A stretch of 64,000 nt of DNA, from contig CM040741.1 of NCBI GenBank assembly GCA_022829145.1, forward strand, positions 50,190,180 to 50,254,179, written 5' to 3'. This document shows positions 60,065-64,000 of the stretch, in pieces; the first letter of the stretch is position 1, and every line of letters starts with the position of its first letter. The notes under the pieces were generated by a model. That model saw only the letters and a program-made list of their open reading frames with translations. It did no database searches and had not been told where the DNA came from. Both the position numbers and the translations under genes were made by a program. Origin of the DNA: Albula goreensis (lineage: Eukaryota; Chordata; Actinopteri; Albuliformes; Albulidae).

Positions 60065-60239
60065 CACTATGGCTGGCATTACATTTTTACAGAACAATCA
60101 CAATTTAGCATAGGATTTGTCTCATTTATAATGTAAATGAAAGCTCACCATTCCCATGAACAAATTAACAGCCTTTCAAAAGATGGATCTCCCCTGTTGT
60201 ATTGTAATTTTCGCTAAACAGCCTTTCCCATTCCCAAAA

Positions 60240-60440
60240 GTCCCTGAAGGTCTTATTTTTAATGTTGATTAATGCAAATAATGGCACATTACATTACTAT
60301 ACTTTTCGACTTATTGCTTCGTGCTGTGTTGCCAATTTTCATAAATAATGTTTAATTTTCTGCAAATGTGTTGACTTCATTAGCGTGCCTTGTCACGGAC
60401 ACTCATTTGCATAAGCCTCGTCTCCCTGTGTGGTGCTGTA
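60240..60440. promoter_or_regulatory. Candidate conserved non-coding element in intron 2
   Basis: Contains GATTAATGCAAATAATGG (octamer core ATGCAAAT preceded by a homeodomain-type TTAAT), then CATAAATAATGTTTAATTTT, and CTCATTTGCATAAGCC (octamer in reverse) about 130 bases on, with a few CpG in an otherwise CpG-poor intron. No reading frame. Inferred from motifs only. Confidence 0.3.
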
Positions 60441-60699
60441 CAGACCACAGACAATTTTTCACCATTAGCTGCAGCATACCAGCAACTCACTATGCGTTCA
60501 AGTCATTTTCATTTTTGGATCCATATTCAGAAAGCATCTCATAAGCAGGGGTGTTGATAGAGGTATAGATTTACCATATCCATGTCCAATCCATGGTGAA
60601 CTTAAAAGCTATACTGATCCTAGAGCATCACTCTTACTCAAAGACACTTGTGATTGGCCTCAGCACTGTTATTAGCGGTTCAGCATATGGATTCCTTTT

Positions 60700-60800
60700 T
60701 CAACAGAGGCAGTGGTGTATTTCGGGCCAGGGGCTAGATTTGCAATCTGGAGGTTGCAGGTTTGATTCCCAGGTGTGACATTGCTGTCTAGGGTGTTTTA
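60700..60800 (+). repeat. tRNA-like SINE head fragment
   Basis: GGCAGTGGTGTATTTCGGGC stands where an A box is expected, and GGTTGCAGGTTTGATTCCCA contains a near-consensus B box (GGTTTGATTCC). Together they look like a Pol III promoter of a tRNA-derived SINE. No tRNA cloverleaf can be folded by eye, so it is not a tRNA gene. Confidence 0.6.
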
Positions 60801-61149
60801 ATCCATTATGTGGCCCCCTTAGGTGTTTTGTTGAGCTAAATTAATACTGAAAAATACTGCAGTCATTTTGGTCATTTAGTTTGGGACGCAATGTGATTTT
60901 TCATTTTTTCCATACTGTAAAGCACATCATTAAATACAGTCTGGTAAAATGTTTGTCTTAACTTTGACTTCCAAGTAAATTCTGGTGTTTTCTTTTTCTC
61001 CTTCATAAAAGGGGAGGACTATTTTTAGGCAAGTCACTGGATTTTATATTCACATTTAAATGCAAGTCTTAATGGCTTTGGGTGAAAATGAAAAACAAGG
61101 AACACTTGAATTTAGTATAATTTTTAGGAATAAAGACCTGTGTTTTTGT
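60801..61149. other. Intron 2 stretch, nothing recognised
   Basis: May include the decayed body of the SINE just upstream. No other feature. Confidence 0.4.
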
Positions 61150-61250
61150 TTTTGTGGTGTAGTGGTTAAGGAAAGGTAATAATTAGGGAATCAATAGGCC
61201 TTGTTCAAGGAGGGCCTCTGTTAAAATTGTTGCCCACTAGACTACATGAC
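61150..61250 (+). repeat. tRNA-like SINE fragment
   Basis: TGGTGTAGTGGTTAAGGAAA is the typical A-box start of tRNA-derived fish SINEs. The B-box region is decayed. Confidence 0.4.
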
Positions 61251-62273
61251 TAATGTAATCAAACATCCTGTGAGTCTGAGTTTATGTCAGTGATGGCGTC
61301 TGTTCAGCAGAATGAACAAGAAAACCACCGCAGTGTTGTATGTATGTACAAATTTCTGTTGAATGTAAAAGTAATCATCATTTTACACAGTAAAATTCCA
61401 CATTAGATAAACACACCTTCAAATACATATTGATTTTGAAAAAGAGAACATAGTGGACAGCTCAGACATTCAAGGAATTGAGAGTTAGAGAATAAGTAAC
61501 ATTGTGCACATTACACGTGTCTGAAAGCGAGCATCTGCAGTCACTCACCACTGTTTATTTTGCAGACTCAAGAGAGAGTCAAGCTCTCTTCATCTCTGTG
61601 TCAATAAATAAATAATCAGCACTTTGTGAGATGGGAGCCTTGTTCACAGCTGCAGTTTGGCTTCAGAATCAGGTTTGCACTGCTCACCACACTTTTATTT
61701 CATTTTAATCCTTATCTATCAAGGACATCTCTGACCATTAATTAAATCATTTTAATGAGAGACCAGGGATGACAACACCAGTAAGTGACAAAAAAATCAC
61801 ATTATAAATCAAACACGTAATCACATAAATTCACATAATCACACTCAAAAATGTACACTATATGCTAACACACATAAATAATCTAAAAAATCAACAGTTT
61901 TGTGCAAGTAATGGATACTTGAGATACGCCATGACTGTGGAATACGGTACTACAGATATAGGTCCTCCCCATTAATGCTCCTTCTCTTGGTAGAGAACAT
62001 TAAAATATTGAAGATTTCAATTCAATTTAGGGAACATCTGACATCTGAGATATTCCAGGAGCTTCGCAGTAATGGTTTGCAAGTAAAGATGTAATGAAGG
62101 CCATTGCACTTCACATAATGGCTTTGCATTCATAATGAACTGTAGTGTTGTAAGCCTCAAGCATATAGTGTTCACAGTATCGAGCATTTTGAGACAGAAG
62201 TATGATACTTGCTTTTGAAGCTTCCCCATAATCCAGAACTGAAGGAAAGTTGCTTGAACAGCAGATTTCCATA

Positions 62274-62277
<4 letters not shown>
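61251..62277. other. Intron 2 stretch, nothing recognised
   Basis: AT-rich, no exon or repeat recognised. Confidence 0.45.

Positions 62278-62311
<34 letters not shown>
62278..62311. repeat. (GA)17 microsatellite
   Basis: Perfect GA repeat of 17 units. Short frames of alternating Leu-Ser on the minus strand arise from it. Confidence 0.97.
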
Positions 62312-62314
<3 letters not shown>

Positions 62315-64000
62315 AAAAATTTGCTTTAATTTGGTCTGGATATATTTCCAATGCACCAATATTTATATGAATATGCAAAACTAACATTAACACTCTTTTA
62401 AATTGAGGAGTAAAATGAAGAAAAACAAGTTATTAGAGTTTTTTGAATGTCAAGATTTATAGATTTGTATGTGCTCTACTGATATAGTAGAGCACAGCAT
62501 AGAGTAGCAGTGGAATAGACAATTTCATCTGAATACAAGTGGCATCATGTACAGCTGGCATTTGCTCCTGTGCTATTTAAGTACATTGTATCAAGAGAAG
62601 GTTAAAAATTGGATCTCTGTGGCATATCTTCCAAAAACATAGAACAAAAAGTTGGTATAAGCTCAATTCTCCACCCTTGCAATGACATTGTTTTACCATG
62701 AAATCCATGTTTTATGAGTAATAACCACATTCTGCAAAGTGGTGTAAAATGTTAAAATCATAAGCTGTCTTTCACCCATATGGAAACATAGAGGGAGCAC
62801 CAGCGGTTTGAGGGTGGGCCGCATTACTGCACCACTCTCCTGCTTCCTCCTGTCTGATGAGAAAGTGCGGGGGAGGACATGGAACTCTGTTTGGGAAACT
62901 GCCGGGGATGGGGAACAATGCATTGCATTAGGCATTAATCTCTGAGACTACCATACATTACATGGGATGTGTATATCTATTTATTTATTTATCTTACTGC
63001 AGATTTGAGTAACATCCCGCTTCAGTGCATTTTCTACACAAGTCTGTCATTAGGAGACTTTATCGCTATGTGCACAATGTACTTAAACAGCATGCAGTTC
63101 AGGTCTGGATTTCATCTTTCAGACAAAAATGTGAAGATGATGATGACACAATTAACAACCACCATCATAATGATGATAACAACAATCGTTACAATAATAA
63201 ACTTCACCAACTGCATATCTCTCCCTCTCTCAATATTTACCAAAAAATGTTGAATGTGTCTTGGCCAAGAACTGAAAACCAGCCTTCAGTTCATATGCTC
63301 AGGTCCATGAGCACCAGTCTCCATCTTCTCCCCACTGACTTTCTTGTCAGTGACAACATTCAGTGTTATTTGAACAGGATGGCAAGCTACAGATGGACAG
63401 TGACTAAACCACTTCTCATTATGATACTGGACAATTAAGCTTATCACTTATTAGATTCATTATAACTGTGAATGTGGGAGCTCTAAAAAACCAGGTCGCG
63501 ACACAGCTCAAAGTGCTTTCAGTTACTGCACAAATACTTAACCACTCTGCTCTGTTAATCAGGCCTTAATGGAGCTTGTTTAAACAACCTTGCTAAGAGT
63601 GTCAGTAATTGATGGAGGCCTAGAGAACTTCCAGTCATGCAGTCACTGAAGAAGATATTGCCATAAAAGCACAGGTTGAAATGAAAATTTTTCATGTTTG
63701 TTGATCGCTTATTCTAGGATATATGTTACACAACTGAGTTCCTTCTGATACGGCTGAAGCCACAACTTGAAAGATCCAGACAGGAAGAGAGAAAAGACAG
63801 AATTTGATGTGTAGGACAGTAAATACTATGCAGATTGATTCAGAGCAGTCACAAGCTGTGCAGATCAACACTGAATGGAGGTCGTCCAGCTGTAAGCACC
63901 CCTCGTGTGTCTCAAACATCCTGCCCCTCAATCCCCACAAACCACCACCAGTGCCAGCCCACCTGTGTTACCCCCTTCTGCACCTGCTGCATCATCAAGG
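62312..64000. other. Intron 2 to the window end
   Basis: No exon recognised. A GATGAT/ACAAC-rich low-complexity part lies at 63,135-63,200; the open frames over it (up to 137 codons) are not similar to any family. The final 60 bases become C-rich but end before anything can be identified. Confidence 0.45.

Noticed and set aside
60700..60780. tRNA gene
   Set aside because: A- and B-box-like sequences are present, but no cloverleaf, anticodon arm or acceptor stem can be formed; SINE head instead.
63025..63438. 137-codon plus-strand frame
   Set aside because: It runs through GATGAT and AACAAC low-complexity sequence; no homology, and it does not resemble TMEM132 exon 3.
56993..64000. Search for TMEM132 exon 3
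   Set aside because: No frame with the expected lysine-rich KVKKG-like opening and acceptor was found, so exon 3 probably lies beyond the window.

Overview
The window is nuclear DNA from a vertebrate, most likely a ray-finned fish. It has vertebrate-type split genes with GT-AG introns, is AT-rich and CpG-poor apart from a few islands, has many CA/GT microsatellites, and carries fish-type repeats (Tc1-like transposon, Ty3/Gypsy relics, tRNA-derived SINEs, a LINE ending in an 'ATGTTCTTAT' tail). There are no operons, ribosome-binding sites, CRISPR arrays or complete RNA genes. Almost all short open frames are chance frames in non-coding DNA.

One host gene can be supported: the 5' part of a plus-strand TMEM132-family gene (single-pass type I neural membrane proteins). 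A CpG-rich block at about 12,050-13,680 is the likely promoter and 5' UTR. A 49-base coding exon at 13,612-13,660 encodes a signal peptide and ends in phase 1 at a GTAAGA donor. Its partner, a 930-base exon at 56,063-56,992, starts in the matching phase and carries the conserved N-terminal ectodomain. Intron 1 is therefore about 42.4 kb, and everything after 56,992 is intron 2. The long 5' introns fit this family. A C7 run near the end of exon 2 leaves the last residues out of frame with the family, as if one base were missing.

Layout: 1-12,050 is intergenic, with a duplicated 0.2-kb repeat (1,152 and 2,344) and a decayed minus-strand Ty3/Gypsy relic with the usual RT-RNaseH-integrase order (4,815-6,935). 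12,050-13,680 is the promoter and first exon. 13,661-56,062 is intron 1. It holds a minus-strand LTR element with both LTRs and the unusual integrase-before-RT order (Gmr1-like, 16,441-19,332), a decayed Tc1 element (24,267-25,100), a possible second DNA-transposon relic (25,551-26,030), related SINEs (29,085; 32,165; 39,955), an oppositely oriented repeat pair (39,600; 45,058), a SINE tail (43,500), a possible MITE (46,206-47,058), an interspersed repeat (51,310-51,830) and a LINE relic (54,160-54,560). 56,993-64,000 is intron 2, with a perfect 23-bp hairpin, microsatellites and SINE fragments.

No previously undescribed multi-gene system was found. The points most worth following are the exon 1/exon 2 gene model with its poly-C frameshift, the Gmr1-like element with its deleted catalytic loop and unequal LTRs, the perfect hairpin, and several non-coding blocks dense in octamer, SOX and homeodomain-type motifs that could be conserved enhancers.
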